Source of the DNA: Carposina sasakii
Lineage: Eukaryota; Arthropoda; Insecta; Lepidoptera; Carposinidae
Length of the DNA: 64,000 nt
Assembly (NCBI GenBank): GCA_014607495.2
Contig: CP053156.1
Coordinates: 15,066,001-15,130,000 of the forward strand
Direction: 5' to 3'
Positions 1-10,513 of this stretch are shown piece after piece. Under the pieces are notes generated by a model. The model was given only the letters and a program-made list of their open reading frames with translations. It was not told the origin of the DNA and made no database searches. The translations under genes and the position numbers were made by a program. How positions within the stretch are numbered: the stretch's first letter is position 1; every line of letters starts with the position of its first letter.

Positions 1-136
1 TAAAACAAAAAGACTTAGTTACAGTTTATAGCGTTTTTGCTTTTCCACTATCGAATTATAATAAATCTGTTACTAAAGTTTGTCTATAGGTAGGTACATT
101 GAAGATAAGACAGTAAAAAAAATCATCAGCATCATC

Positions 137-256
137 ATTTACAGCCCTGAGAAGTCCAGTGTTGGACATAGGCCTCCCCCAACAACCTCCACTCCGACCG
201 GTCGGAATCAGGCTGCATCCAACCGACGCCCGCAACCTTGGCCAGATCGAAAAAAT
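137..256 (-). mobile_element. LINE 3'-end fragment, RTE-like
   Basis: On the minus strand this encodes the end of a LINE reverse-transcriptase ORF (GEAY..QHWT-like). It is closely similar to the longer copy at 37062-37345, sharing AGTCCASTGYTGGACATAGG and the downstream GCATCCAACCGACGCCCGC. The element's 3' tail faces the window start, in a CATCATCATT-type repeat. It is a 5'-truncated dead copy. Confidence 0.75.
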
Positions 257-275
257 ATTATGGGAAAATCCTACA

Positions 276-299
276 TACACACACACACACACACACACA
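276..299. repeat. (AC)n microsatellite
   Basis: An uninterrupted run of about 12 AC dinucleotides just after the LINE fragment; likely length-polymorphic. Confidence 0.9.
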
Positions 300-300
300 T

Positions 301-666
301 ATTTACTCAAGCGGTAAGTACCTATAGGTAGATATAACTTCGCACCGTGTTATGTTAACGGTTGTTTTTATAGTGAAAATATTACCAGCTATACATTGAT
401 TATCGAATCTCTTCCCTGTCCTCCCTCCATGACTTGTGCATACATTTCACATCCGCTCGCTTGTTAACTCTCGCTGTATTTGGGGCTCATTTCTATTTTG
501 CTACTACTATTTTTGACATGCTTTTATTATTAGCTCCATATTTATCTAACTTTCTTACTAACTGTATATGCATACATTGGGTAGTCAAAATTTCAGGATC
601 AATGTGGAGATCACGATTAACATAGCGGGTCAGGTGTAAATAATCTGTGGCTAATCGCTAGAAAGA
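301..666. other. no recognisable feature
   Basis: AT-rich unique-looking sequence. I see no repeat family or convincing ORF. Confidence 0.5.
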
Positions 667-795
667 TCAACCGTCACCAACCCGCCTGCCCAGCGTGGTG
701 ACTATGGGCATATACCCCCTAATGGCAGTCTTGTGGCGTGCCCTGAGGGAGGCCTACGTCCAACAGTGGACTGCAATAGGCTGATAATGATGATG
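667..795 (+). mobile_element. short element with LINE-like 3' end
   Basis: Contains GTCACCAACCCGCCTGCCCA followed by a segment that translates to LREAYVQQWTAIG and a stop, then a TGATAATGATGATGA tail. The same arrangement recurs at 1971-2222, 41215-41345 and 51001-51141, so this is a defined short family. It may be a SINE that borrowed a LINE 3' end, or a severely truncated LINE. Confidence 0.7.
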
Positions 796-860
796 AATCG
801 TTAGATTATCGCCTTAGTTGACTCTTACGGCATGCACGTAAGGAGATGCAGTTGATGATA
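796..860 (+). repeat. family B repeat, 3' fragment
   Basis: Matches the 3' third of family B: TTGACTCTTACGGCATGCACG followed by GGAGATGCAG. Compare the fuller copy at 10514-10740. Confidence 0.65.
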
Positions 861-1970
861 TGAGACAGGCTATGCATGACATATATCTATCCTATATCAA
901 ATATGCAAATAACGTAAAAATAACTTCCCATCGTGACTAAATAGAATACTCTCGATGTAGTATATCGTTTTTAATCCGATTTTATCATAATTCGCATAGA
1001 GTCTATCAGCATAATAAAGAGAACCTGCGATAACCTTACCCCCGTTTCAATGACGACGTCCCGCGGATTTTCGTGGAACTTAATAAGATATATGAAACAG
1101 TGTTAAAAATACAGAGACACTATGGCTTGTCAGGGGACTTTATTACTGGAGCTGAGTATAAGCCCGCAGCTTATTTCCGCTTTCGGATTTTCGCGGTCAT
1201 ATATCACGGATTTATCAAGGTTTTAAAGGGGATTCCATGTTCTATACACGTTTTAATAGAAATGATTTTAATTTACCACCAAATTTACATTTTTAACTAA
1301 ATATTTGCATCGAGGGGATAATGATTCCAATTATAACTGATTTTTTTTGTAAACAACGCAAAATGGAATCAAATACAGGAGTTAGAACGTCTATGGCATA
1401 CATGACTTTCAAACTATGTGTGTTTAGTGCCCTAGATTAGGTACGTAAATAATAGGTACATGAATATACTTAGATAAATTTTATTTCCTCTATTCTAATG
1501 GTTAAAATGTGATTTGTTTACATTGCTATAAATAAAGTTAAATAGAAGAGCGATGCTAGTAAGTTGGTAAATACAAAACTCATATACTTGCTTCATGCTA
1601 TTTAATCGACATAGAGTCTTTATAAAACCACTGGATGGCGCCACTGTGTCAACTAGTGAACGTACGGTCCGTTTTACCATCGCTCTCTCTCTTTCTCATG
1701 GCCTGTTGTATCGTAAGTACTGTATGTGCTCTATTTTAATAAATTCAAATAAATAGATTTTCGTAGTATTTTCATTGTATGGACCTCATCAAGATAATAT
1801 TCATAAGTTAATAAATTTACTAGAATACAGCGCACACTATAATTTTTTTTATATTTATTTATTGTACTTACGACAAATCATGCATTACGTGACATACCGA
1901 GGCTTACCTGAAATAACACAAACGTTATACTTTAATTTTAAGAATAATTAAGTTATTAATTTATATAATT
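861..1970. other. mostly unrecognised sequence
   Basis: No gene seen. The part near 1050-1240 (CGCGGATTTTCGTGG, CCGCAGCTTATTTCCGC) resembles the reverse complement of 63270-63340 and is probably a decayed repeat. A short stretch near 1889-1912 (CCGAGGCTTACCTG) recurs at about 48330. Confidence 0.4.
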
Positions 1971-2222
1971 TGCCGCGTGGTGCCGGCAGAGTAGAGTTTG
2001 TACCACACCATGCCTACCCGTGGGTATCGTTCGAGGCGAGGTATTCCGGGAGGCGGGCAGCAGCGCCTCCCGTGCTGACAACATAGTCCGAAAATCACAC
2101 TGCGGTCACCAACCCGCCTGCCCAGCGTGGTGACTATGGGCCCCTGTGGCAGTAACCTTGTGGCGTGTCCTGGGGGAGGCCTACGTCCAGCAGAGGACTG
2201 CAATAGGCTGAAGACGAGACGA
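1971..2222 (+). mobile_element. longest copy of the short LINE-tailed element
   Basis: The copy carries a GC-rich 5' part (GCCGCGTGGTGCCGGCAGAG onward), then GTCCGAAAATCACACTGCGG, GTCACCAACCCGCCTGCC, and the LINE-like 3' end, finishing AATAGGCTGAAGACGAGACG. The junction CCGAAAATCACACTGCGGTC is shared with 51001-51141, so this 5' part belongs to the family. No intact reading frame is present. Confidence 0.65.
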
Positions 2223-3066
2223 TAAGTTATTAATGCAGTTGGCAGATAATTATTATAGTGGGTACTATAATATGTATTCGCAAGAAAAAATGTGTAGTGT
2301 CCTTCTTATGAACATCTCTTAAGAAGGACACTATTTTTCTTAGAGATCTTAATATAAATTATGGGTTTATTAATTAATTACAGAATACCTAAATCCATAA
2401 ACATACTTCTGTTAAAAAGTTAATAATTTAAACAACAGTCTTACAACCACTGGCGGCTCGTCCTAAGGAGCGCTGGTGCGGTGCACTCCCACCCACGAAG
2501 ATTACATAGGCAATCTATATTTCTCTATATTTATAATTATCTTTCAATTCTACTATGTTTATAAAATAGTGTCTACGCGTTCGTCTCAAGTAAGTTGTAA
2601 TCTTATGTATCGAGTGGAGCTCTAGCGATCGTGCTCCAATGAAACTAAATTTGCTACGATTCCTAGTACTGTATTCAATGAGTGCGAAAGAGACATACCG
2701 ACATAGGCCGGCGCGTAAAACAGAAGTGTACGGTTAAACTTGCATTATCCCATTCGTTAAGCGAGTGAACACCAATCTAAAAATGTCAGCAGCCGCCTCT
2801 GCTTACAACGTAACATCGTTTTATAAACATAACCTTACTATACCAACACCTGTCTGAAAGAGGAGATAGATAACTTTTTAATTAAAAATTCAATTTGAAT
2901 GCTCCGATTTTCACCGAGCACGGAATTAAAACTGAAAGTCTCAAACTGTGTCTGCTCGCTTCCGTTGAATATATAGGTAAACTTTGTAAATAAAACCCTG
3001 AAAATCGATTACAAACCATATTTAATTATCACGACATCCTGTGCTAATACGGAAATTTATTAAAAT
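2223..3066. other. unrecognised sequence with one perfect short hairpin
   Basis: No gene or known repeat seen. It contains a 14-bp perfect inverted repeat with an 11-nt loop at 2295-2333 (arms TAGTGTCCTTCTTA and its complement). Confidence 0.5.
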
Positions 3067-3365
3067 ACTAGTGGACTACAGAAAAAACAAAATGTCGAAA
3101 TTATCCGGGATAAAAACATTTTCCCGGGATAAAAAGTAGCCTATATGTTCAGTGGGACCTGTCACAATATATTCCTGAAAACTGCATCAAAATCGGTTCA
3201 GCCGTTTCTGAGATTAGCGCGCACAAACGCACAAACAGACAACAATTTCAAAAATCATTCTTTTGGGTACTATTGCGTTGATAAAGGTCTCGTATATTAT
3301 TTTTTCTCATATATCTTCCACGTACAGACAGCGATCCGTTACATTTTTAGCATATGTATAGACGA
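3067..3365 (+). repeat. family A interspersed repeat
   Basis: Runs from ACTAGTGG through GTCGAAATTATCCGGGATAA, TTTTCCCGGGATAAAAAGTA, AATCGGTTCAGCCGTTTCTG and GACAGCGATCCGTTAC to TATGTATAGACGAG. It lacks the usual ACGCCCGCGACTCCGTCCGC after ACTAGTGG, an internal deletion compared with 33795 and 57365. Non-coding. Confidence 0.8.
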
Positions 3366-3562
3366 GTACATCAGCTGCATCTCTTTCCGTGTATGGCATA
3401 TCAGTCGACTAAGGAACTCGGGCATTCTCTCATGCGATAAGCTAATAACTTGTCTCAGGTCATTTACGAGTACATCCTGACACAGCTATGCTGAACGTGA
3501 CTGTGTGATCTCCTTTATAACCCTGCAGTTTTGGCTATCCCATTTTGAGAACACTGTCATGT
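3366..3562 (-). repeat. family B repeat, nearly full length
   Basis: Minus-strand copy directly abutting a family A copy. It contains the complements of GATGCAGCTGATG, AGTCGACT, CTAATCTTATCGCATGAG and AACTGCAGGGTTATAAAGGA. Confidence 0.75.
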
Positions 3563-4001
3563 TGTTTATATGTATATATGTTAAATACCACGATCTGTAA
3601 GTGTGAATTTTTTAAATTTTAAACAAGACAAGAGTAATATACTATCTACGCTACTTTGCATTGTGACAGGCCTTAGGCAATCTATCCATTAAAATGCTTC
3701 TAAACCGTTATTTTGGGAAACAACGGAAACAATAAAAAGTAAACAAAGATATCCATTGCTGTAGCTACTTTTTAAGTGCACTATTCGCAACGGAAACGAA
3801 TAGATATATCAGAACAAAGGTATTAAAAGAAAAACGAACTGCAATACGGATTGCTACTCAACTTTAGAGGCTTATGAAAAAAAATCCTAAACAACCAATG
3901 AAATCACTCCACCCGTTTTGGTGTGTATAGCGAAACCTATAGATTTTTTAAACACATTGATGTTTTTTTTTTTTCAATATAGTTTTGCACTACATATTAT
4001 G
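3563..4001. other. unique-looking flank of the BEL insertion
   Basis: AT-rich, no recognised feature. The last five bases, TTATG, are the left flank of the BEL element. Confidence 0.5.
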
Positions 4002-4332
4002 TGTTACGGCGATTAAACAAAACGCAGATCAAAAAACTGTCTTCAAACTAAACGCATCGGAATCATCCAATGAAGAGAGTTGGCGCGATGGAGTTTGACA
4101 ACGCAACCAATCACACGCCGCGCAGCATTCGACGCGCGACATTTCGACCAATCGGAGCGCGTCAAATATACTACTATACAAATTTTACCTCCAATTTTAA
4201 TTGCTAAACTTTTTGTCGTACCTATTGAGTTTTTTTATGTAAAAGCACAGTATTTATTAAATGTACAATAATTAACGGAAATCTGCATATTTTTTCATCG
4301 TCATCAACCTCATCGAGTTACACGCGACTACA
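4002..4332 (+). repeat. 5' LTR of BEL/Pao element
   Basis: 331 bp, TG...CA ends, identical by eye to 10094-10424. It should carry the promoter for the element RNA. A 63-codon open frame inside it occurs in both LTRs and is not a gene. Confidence 0.96.
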
Positions 4333-4600
4333 TTTGGACCTTCGATACCGAATATACGCAAGAAACCAGCTCCCGTGGAAATTGATGAGAGGCGCATTTG
4401 GTGATAGATCAGAGAAAAGGCTATTTCTGTTACCTGTACAAGCAACTTGTACTTCGCAACGTATCTACCTACCCATTGTACACGCACGTTAAAGGTGGTA
4501 GCAGTTTAGCAAGACACATACGTTGGCTGGCTTTACGTTAGTATTGGCTGTGTGGAATCCCTAAAACCGTGAGTACCCCTATTTCCTATACGCACACGGA
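4333..4600 (+). other. BEL leader with putative primer-binding site
   Basis: The 268 bp between the LTR and the gag-pol start. It begins TTTGGACCTTCG; the TGG two bases in from the LTR is the expected complement of a tRNA CCA end, so the primer-binding site probably starts at 4335. I cannot assign the tRNA. Confidence 0.6.
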
Positions 4601-7600
4601 ATGGCTACACACTTAGGTGATGATACCGCCTTGATTACTAAGGCTATAAGCGAAGCTAGGTTGCCCGACGTTAGTAAAAATTTGGTCAGAAAACGAAGCG
4701 CAGTTAAGGCTAAATTAACGGTGTTTAGAAAATATGTTTGTTCTTTAGGCAGTCATGGTTTATCCGAGTTACAAGACGCCGAGTTAAGACTGAGAATAGC
4801 TAGAGCTAAAACTTTGCTCACCGAATTCGAAGTTCTTCAGGATGACATTAACGCGCAATACTTTGAAAGCTCATCTGAACAAGATTTAAAATCTCTTGAA
4901 GACTTCGAGTCCGAGTACTACGCGGTGATGGCTAAAGCTCAGTGCTTGTTAATGCGCGAGGAGTCTGCCGACTGTCCGAGATATAAGCCGTCTACTAAAT
5001 TAGACAGCATCAAGTTGCCGACAATATCCTTGCCCGAATTTGACGGTTCATATGAGCACTGGTTAGAGTTTAGAGACACATTTAATTCACTAGTACATCA
5101 TTCTAAAGAGATTTCTAATATTCAAAAGTTTCATTATTTAAAATCCGCTTTAAAAGGTAACGCAAGTTTGGTTATTGATTCACTTCAATTCTCAGCTGAT
5201 AATTACATGGTTGCATGGGAGCTGCTGCTCAATAGGTATGATAATAGCAGACTATTAATACACAACCATGTTAAAGCTTTATTTTCTATGCCGTTAGTTA
5301 CCAAGGAAACCCCTAGTCAGTTACGTAAGCTAATAGATAACGTTCTAAAAAATCTACGCGCACTAAAGATTTTAGGAGAGCCTACGGAACACTGGGATAC
5401 CTTAATTATTTATTTAGTCGTCTCAAAGTTAGATCAGCTGACAGAGCGTGAGTGGGAACAACATAAATGTACATTTCTGCCTAAGCACGATAATACAAAG
5501 GGTTTACTTACTGTTGATACTTTGTTGCAATTCCTAAAAGGTCGTGCGGAGATGTTAGAAACTTTAAGTGTATCGCATAATAAGCACAATTCATATAATG
5601 CACATAATCACATAAAGACACAAGCGCAAGAGAAAAAGAAACACATTACAAATTCGCAATATAATAAGATTCAATGTAATGTTGTTTCAAATAAGTCTGT
5701 CGATGTAAAGCAAAAGGTTCCATTTAAATATTTATGTTGTAAGTGCAATTCACCTCATCCGTTATATTCATGTCAGCAGTTCCTAGATCTAAGTTTGAGC
5801 GATAGGTTAAAGCTTGTACGCGAAAAGGGCTTATGTGAAAACTGTATGCGATCAGGACATCCTTCGACTGAATGTAAATTTGGCCCGTGTCGAAAATGCG
5901 AGTCTAAACATAATTCTTTGCTGTGTGACAAAAATATTATTAATTCGGAAACGCGCGCAGTAATGTTGATGTCATCGGACAATCAATTAAATACTAACGA
6001 ATTAATAGATAATTGCACTAGCAAAGCATCTCACGCTCACAGTGAAGTGCTCCATGTAAACCCAGTCAATACGCATGTTCACACACATATGTCCAGTGGG
6101 TGCTCACCCGTTTTGTTATCAACGGCCTTGATAGAAATACTCGATAACGCAGGAGTCTATCGCCAGGCTCGGGCAGTGCTGGATAGTGGCAGCGAGCACT
6201 GTTTTATTAGTAAAGCCTTATGCAACTTATTAAATACGCCTATTATACAGTCCACTCAACAAATACATGGTATTGGTAGCTCGATAACACAATGCACGCA
6301 GACTTGTGACATCGAGTTCAAAGCACGCCGAGGTGCTTTTAATACGCGCATAAAATGTTTAATTTTACTCAAAATTACATCAAAATTGCCTTCAATTACT
6401 TTCAGCCGCAATCAGTTTAGTATTCCGGACAATGTCATACTTGCAGATCCTTATTTTTATGAGAGTTTACCTATAGATATATTGATTGGTGCCGATTTGT
6501 TTTGGAATTTAATCAGTGTAGGTAAGATGCAGCTGGCTAATGGTGCATTCCTTCAGAATACTAAATTAGGCTGGATTGTGTCAGGTTCGGTAAAAACGTT
6601 TACTAAAAATTCGCATGTAAATAATATTAAATGTAATTTTGCGCAATCATTAAATGAACATCCTCTAGATGTACAGTTACGCAAATTCTGGGAGCTAGAG
6701 GAGTTATCTTTATGTCCGGTGAAAAAACGCAGTGAGGATGAGCAGGCATGTGAGGAACACTTCGTGAATACGACAACGCGGTCTGAAAACGGCGGGTTTT
6801 GTGTACGCATACCTTTTAAATCTTCACCGGACTCGTTAGGGGAAAGTCGCACGATCGCGGAAAAACGATTTTACGCCCTTGAAAAGCGACTCGAACGCAA
6901 TCCCGAATATAAAAGTATGTACGCCGCATTCATACACGAGTACATAAAGTTAGGTCATATGACTAGGGTACATAGCTACGGCACACCACATTACTTTATG
7001 CCGCATCATGGTGTGTTCCGGGAGCATGCTATTACCACTAAGTTACGAGTTGTATTTAACGCAAGTCAACCATCTTCCAATGGCATTTCATTAAACGATT
7101 TGCAACTCGTAGGTTCGCCTATACAGGGTGATTTAATTTCTATATTATTAAGATTTCGCGAAAATAGATACGTAGCATGCGCGGACATTGAGAAAATGTA
7201 CCGTTGTATTCTCGTTCATGAAGATCAGCGCGATTTACAGCTGATCTTGTGGAGGGATAGTCCGTCTGACCAGCTAGGTGTTTACCAACTGAACACAGTT
7301 ACCTACGGAACCGCCTCCGCACCGTTTCTGAGCTGCAGGTGTCTCAAGCAGTTAGCTAAGGAGTGTTCACCTTGCGAGACGGCAGATAGTGGTGACACCT
7401 CAATACGACCGCGACTAGTAGTAGACCCTGACGTTGCGCAAACAATTAGAGATAATTTTTATGTCGACGATTTAGTGTGTGGGGCATTCACTAAGGAAAA
7501 ATTATTATCGATTTGTCAAGGTACTACTCAAGTCTTAAACTCTGGTCGTTTACCATTACGGAAATGGGTTTTTAATTTTGATCACGAAGATCAAAGTAGC

Positions 7601-10012
7601 GAGCCAGGGTTCTCAAAAAACCTATCGTTAGGAGAACATGCACAGAATAAAACGTTAGGTCTAGGTTGGTATAACAAGTCAGACGAACTACATTATAATA
7701 CGCATATTGAACATGATGTACAGTACATTACCAAACGCAAAATTTTGTCTGTTTCATCACAAATATTTGATCCTCTTGGTTTGTTAAGTCCAGTTATCAC
7801 TACCGCTAAAATTTTATTACAAAAATGCTGGTTATCTAAACTAGATTGGGATCAGCCTGTACCTGATAACATAGCGCACATTTGGAATAACTTTATAAAA
7901 AACCTGTCACATTTAGATAAAATTCGCATACCACGTTATGTAATGTGTTGGAATCCGGTAAATATAGAGTTGCACATATTTACAGATGCGTCGCAAGTGG
8001 CTTATGGTGCGTGCGCCTATATTCGCACCATCGATAGCAATAAGTCATCTGTTAAAGTGCAGTTATTATGTGCTAAGGGTAAGGTCGCGCCAACTACACC
8101 GATGACAATTCCTCGCTTGGAATTATGTGGCTCTGTCATCGGCGCGCGGCTTTACTCTAAAATAATAAAATCATTACGGTCTAAATTAAATAAGATTGTT
8201 TTTTGGTCGGATTCGACAATTGTTTTAGGTTGGTTAGGAATGTCTATTAACTTACTCAAACCTTATGTACAGAATAGAGTTGCCGAAATCCGCGAATTAA
8301 CTAAAGGTTGTCCGTGGCGCCATGTGAGTGGTACAGAAAATCCTTCGGATTTGGTGTCGCGAGGGCAGGGTTTAGATGCACTTAGTACCTCGGATTTATG
8401 GTGGTACGGGCCCCAATTTTTACATGATATTAATTTTAAAATTTCTAATAATAATTTACAAATTCATTATGATTTACCTGAAGTTAAAAATATATCTAAT
8501 ACGCTTTTAATCGACCAATGTGTTGAGAATGATTTATTTTCCTTTAACAGGTTTTCTCAGTTTAACCGCTTAAAGCGCACTGCTGCCTATGTACGACGAT
8601 TTGTACATAATACGCGCAATAAAGGTAGCTGTCATCGCACGGGTCCGCTCACCGTCGATGAATTGAGAGAATCTACTAAATTACTAGCCAAAATGTCACA
8701 ACGCGAATCATACTCCGATTTATACGATACGCTCAATAAAAAATTATTGGTTAAAAATTCACAATTATCTAAGTTAAATTTATTTATTGACAACGACGGG
8801 TTAATTAGAGTGGGAGGACGATTAGAAAATGCTCCCTCATTCAGTTTTGATAAAAAACACCCTATCCTACTTTGCGCTAAGCATCATTTTACTATGTTAC
8901 TTTTTCGCTACGAACATGTTCAATTGATGCATGCAGCGCCCCAACTTCTATTATTCACTATTAGGGAGTCATGGTGGCCTGTAGGCGGAAGAAATCTCGC
9001 AAGAAAGGTAGTACATAGCTGTGTTAAATGTGCACGAATGCGTGGTAACCTAGCTAATCCTATAATGGGTAATCTTCCCAAGGAGCGACTAGATGCAACG
9101 TTTCCATTCATGATATCCGGTGTCGATTATTTCGGACCAGTGCTCATATTAACTCGCAAAGGTAGGGGTGCAAAAACGCAAAAGGTCTACGTTTGTTTAT
9201 TTATATGTTTTAGTACGCGCGCAGTTCACTTGGAACTAGTTTCTGACTTGTCATCAGATTCTTATTTATTAGCCTTAAAGCGATTCATTTCACGACGCGG
9301 TAAGCCGTCTGAAATTTACTCCGACAACGGAAAAAACTTTGTCGGTCTAAAGAACGAATTTACAGATTTTTTGGCATTTTGTTCAGCTGAAATTAAGGAG
9401 TACGCAACTTCACAAAATATTAAGTTTAACATGATTCCACCTTATGCTAGCCATTTCGGGGGCTTATGGGAGGCAGGGGTCAAAAGCTGCAAACACCATT
9501 TAAAACGTGTCGTGGGCAACGCGCATTTAACTTTTGAAGAGTTCAGCACAGTATTAGCTCAAGTTGAAGCTATCCTGAACTCCCGTCCACTCACACCCCT
9601 GTCACCAGATCCACAGGATCTCCTTCCTTTAACTCCTTCCCATTTCTTGGTTGGCCGCCTGCTGACTGCGCCTGTGCAGGCTGACGTGAAAGACGCGCCG
9701 ATTCACAGCATCACCCGCTATCAGCGCCTCGAACAGATCAGACAGCATTTCTGGAGTCGCTGGTCAAAGGAGTACGTCTCAGAACTCCAAACAAGGACAA
9801 AATGGAAGCACCACAAGGGAGATTTGAAGGAAGAAACCCTTGTTCTTTTAAAGGACGGCAACCTCCCGCCATTGAAGTGGAGTCTTGGCCGCATTGTGAG
9901 AACGTACCCAGGTCGTGATGGAGTCTCTAGAGTTGCCGATGTCCGCACGGCCAATGGTGTCGTAAGAAGAGCGTTCTCGAAGATATGTCCACTTCCTGCA
10001 AGCGATGTTTAA
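4601..10012 (+). CDS. BEL/Pao Gag-Pol polyprotein, intact
   Basis: An 1803-residue single-frame polyprotein that would be cleaved into the proteins for particle assembly, reverse transcription and integration. Gag: a DUF1759-type region around LPEFDGS (144-150), then three zinc knuckles at C379-C382-H386-C391, C412-C415-H420-C425 and C430-C433-H437-C442. Protease: LDSGS at 527-531. Reverse transcriptase: D862 in ADIEKMY and the YVDD box at 954-957. The Pao-type motif SQIFDPLGLLSPV is near 1053-1065. RNase H acidic residues: D1129, E1174, D1204 and D1250. Integrase: zinc-binding H1439, H1444, C1474 and C1477, with D1509, D1575 and E1624 as the catalytic triad. A DUF5641-type end covers about 1720-1800. 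All key residues are present and no stop interrupts the frame. The ATG at 4601 is the first in frame after the leader. Domain names follow family knowledge; activity is inferred. Confidence 0.97.
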   Translation: MATHLGDDTALITKAISEARLPDVSKNLVRKRSAVKAKLTVFRKYVCSLGSHGLSELQDAELRLRIARAKTLLTEFEVLQDDINAQYFESSSEQDLKSLEDFESEYYAVMAKAQCLLMREESADCPRYKPSTKLDSIKLPTISLPEFDGSYEHWLEFRDTFNSLVHHSKEISNIQKFHYLKSALKGNASLVIDSLQFSADNYMVAWELLLNRYDNSRLLIHNHVKALFSMPLVTKETPSQLRKLIDNVLKNLRALKILGEPTEHWDTLIIYLVVSKLDQLTEREWEQHKCTFLPKHDNTKGLLTVDTLLQFLKGRAEMLETLSVSHNKHNSYNAHNHIKTQAQEKKKHITNSQYNKIQCNVVSNKSVDVKQKVPFKYLCCKCNSPHPLYSCQQFLDLSLSDRLKLVREKGLCENCMRSGHPSTECKFGPCRKCESKHNSLLCDKNIINSETRAVMLMSSDNQLNTNELIDNCTSKASHAHSEVLHVNPVNTHVHTHMSSGCSPVLLSTALIEILDNAGVYRQARAVLDSGSEHCFISKALCNLLNTPIIQSTQQIHGIGSSITQCTQTCDIEFKARRGAFNTRIKCLILLKITSKLPSITFSRNQFSIPDNVILADPYFYESLPIDILIGADLFWNLISVGKMQLANGAFLQNTKLGWIVSGSVKTFTKNSHVNNIKCNFAQSLNEHPLDVQLRKFWELEELSLCPVKKRSEDEQACEEHFVNTTTRSENGGFCVRIPFKSSPDSLGESRTIAEKRFYALEKRLERNPEYKSMYAAFIHEYIKLGHMTRVHSYGTPHYFMPHHGVFREHAITTKLRVVFNASQPSSNGISLNDLQLVGSPIQGDLISILLRFRENRYVACADIEKMYRCILVHEDQRDLQLILWRDSPSDQLGVYQLNTVTYGTASAPFLSCRCLKQLAKECSPCETADSGDTSIRPRLVVDPDVAQTIRDNFYVDDLVCGAFTKEKLLSICQGTTQVLNSGRLPLRKWVFNFDHEDQSSEPGFSKNLSLGEHAQNKTLGLGWYNKSDELHYNTHIEHDVQYITKRKILSVSSQIFDPLGLLSPVITTAKILLQKCWLSKLDWDQPVPDNIAHIWNNFIKNLSHLDKIRIPRYVMCWNPVNIELHIFTDASQVAYGACAYIRTIDSNKSSVKVQLLCAKGKVAPTTPMTIPRLELCGSVIGARLYSKIIKSLRSKLNKIVFWSDSTIVLGWLGMSINLLKPYVQNRVAEIRELTKGCPWRHVSGTENPSDLVSRGQGLDALSTSDLWWYGPQFLHDINFKISNNNLQIHYDLPEVKNISNTLLIDQCVENDLFSFNRFSQFNRLKRTAAYVRRFVHNTRNKGSCHRTGPLTVDELRESTKLLAKMSQRESYSDLYDTLNKKLLVKNSQLSKLNLFIDNDGLIRVGGRLENAPSFSFDKKHPILLCAKHHFTMLLFRYEHVQLMHAAPQLLLFTIRESWWPVGGRNLARKVVHSCVKCARMRGNLANPIMGNLPKERLDATFPFMISGVDYFGPVLILTRKGRGAKTQKVYVCLFICFSTRAVHLELVSDLSSDSYLLALKRFISRRGKPSEIYSDNGKNFVGLKNEFTDFLAFCSAEIKEYATSQNIKFNMIPPYASHFGGLWEAGVKSCKHHLKRVVGNAHLTFEEFSTVLAQVEAILNSRPLTPLSPDPQDLLPLTPSHFLVGRLLTAPVQADVKDAPIHSITRYQRLEQIRQHFWSRWSKEYVSELQTRTKWKHHKGDLKEETLVLLKDGNLPPLKWSLGRIVRTYPGRDGVSRVADVRTANGVVRRAFSKICPLPASDV

Positions 10013-10093
10013 GTCCTCTGATGTCCGCAATTCAATGCAATTCTGCAATCTGCTGAAGAAAATTGAAAGCTGCTGCTTTCAAGGCCGGGAACA
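10013..10093 (+). other. BEL 3' segment with polypurine-like tract
   Basis: The short non-coding link from the stop codon to the 3' LTR. The run AAGGCCGGGAACA at 10081-10093 sits directly against the LTR, where the plus-strand primer is expected. It is only partly purine. Confidence 0.6.
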
Positions 10094-10424
10094 TGTTACG
10101 GCGATTAAACAAAACGCAGATCAAAAAACTGTCTTCAAACTAAACGCATCGGAATCATCCAATGAAGAGAGTTGGCGCGATGGAGTTTGACAACGCAACC
10201 AATCACACGCCGCGCAGCATTCGACGCGCGACATTTCGACCAATCGGAGCGCGTCAAATATACTACTATACAAATTTTACCTCCAATTTTAATTGCTAAA
10301 CTTTTTGTCGTACCTATTGAGTTTTTTTATGTAAAAGCACAGTATTTATTAAATGTACAATAATTAACGGAAATCTGCATATTTTTTCATCGTCATCAAC
10401 CTCATCGAGTTACACGCGACTACA
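10094..10424 (+). repeat. 3' LTR of BEL/Pao element
   Basis: 331 bp, identical by eye to the 5' LTR. Followed by TCATG, the right-hand flank. Confidence 0.96.
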
Positions 10425-10513
10425 TCATGAAACTTAAGGGCAAAGCAAATAAAAATGTATACTTGTTCTAACAGATGTACATTAATAACATAAGTACATT
10501 AATAACATATCCA

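Larger units (their letters stand above)
4002..10424 (+). mobile_element. complete BEL/Pao LTR retrotransposon
   Basis: A 6423-bp element bounded by two 331-bp LTRs that start TGTTACGG and end GACTACA. Between them are a leader, one long gag-pol ORF and a short 3' segment with a purine-rich run. Flanks are TTATG on the left and TCATG on the right, matching 4 of 5, which fits the 5-bp target duplication usual for BEL/Pao. I saw no difference between the LTRs on reading them through, and the ORF has no stop or frameshift, so the insertion appears young and possibly autonomous. No envelope gene follows pol. Confidence 0.97.

Noticed and set aside
4080..4271. 63-codon ORF starting MARWSLTTQ
   Set aside because: It lies within the LTR and occurs identically at 10172-10363; no domain and no reason to think it is translated.
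10013..10093. Envelope gene after pol
   Set aside because: Only about 80 bp separate the stop from the 3' LTR, so there is no third gene.
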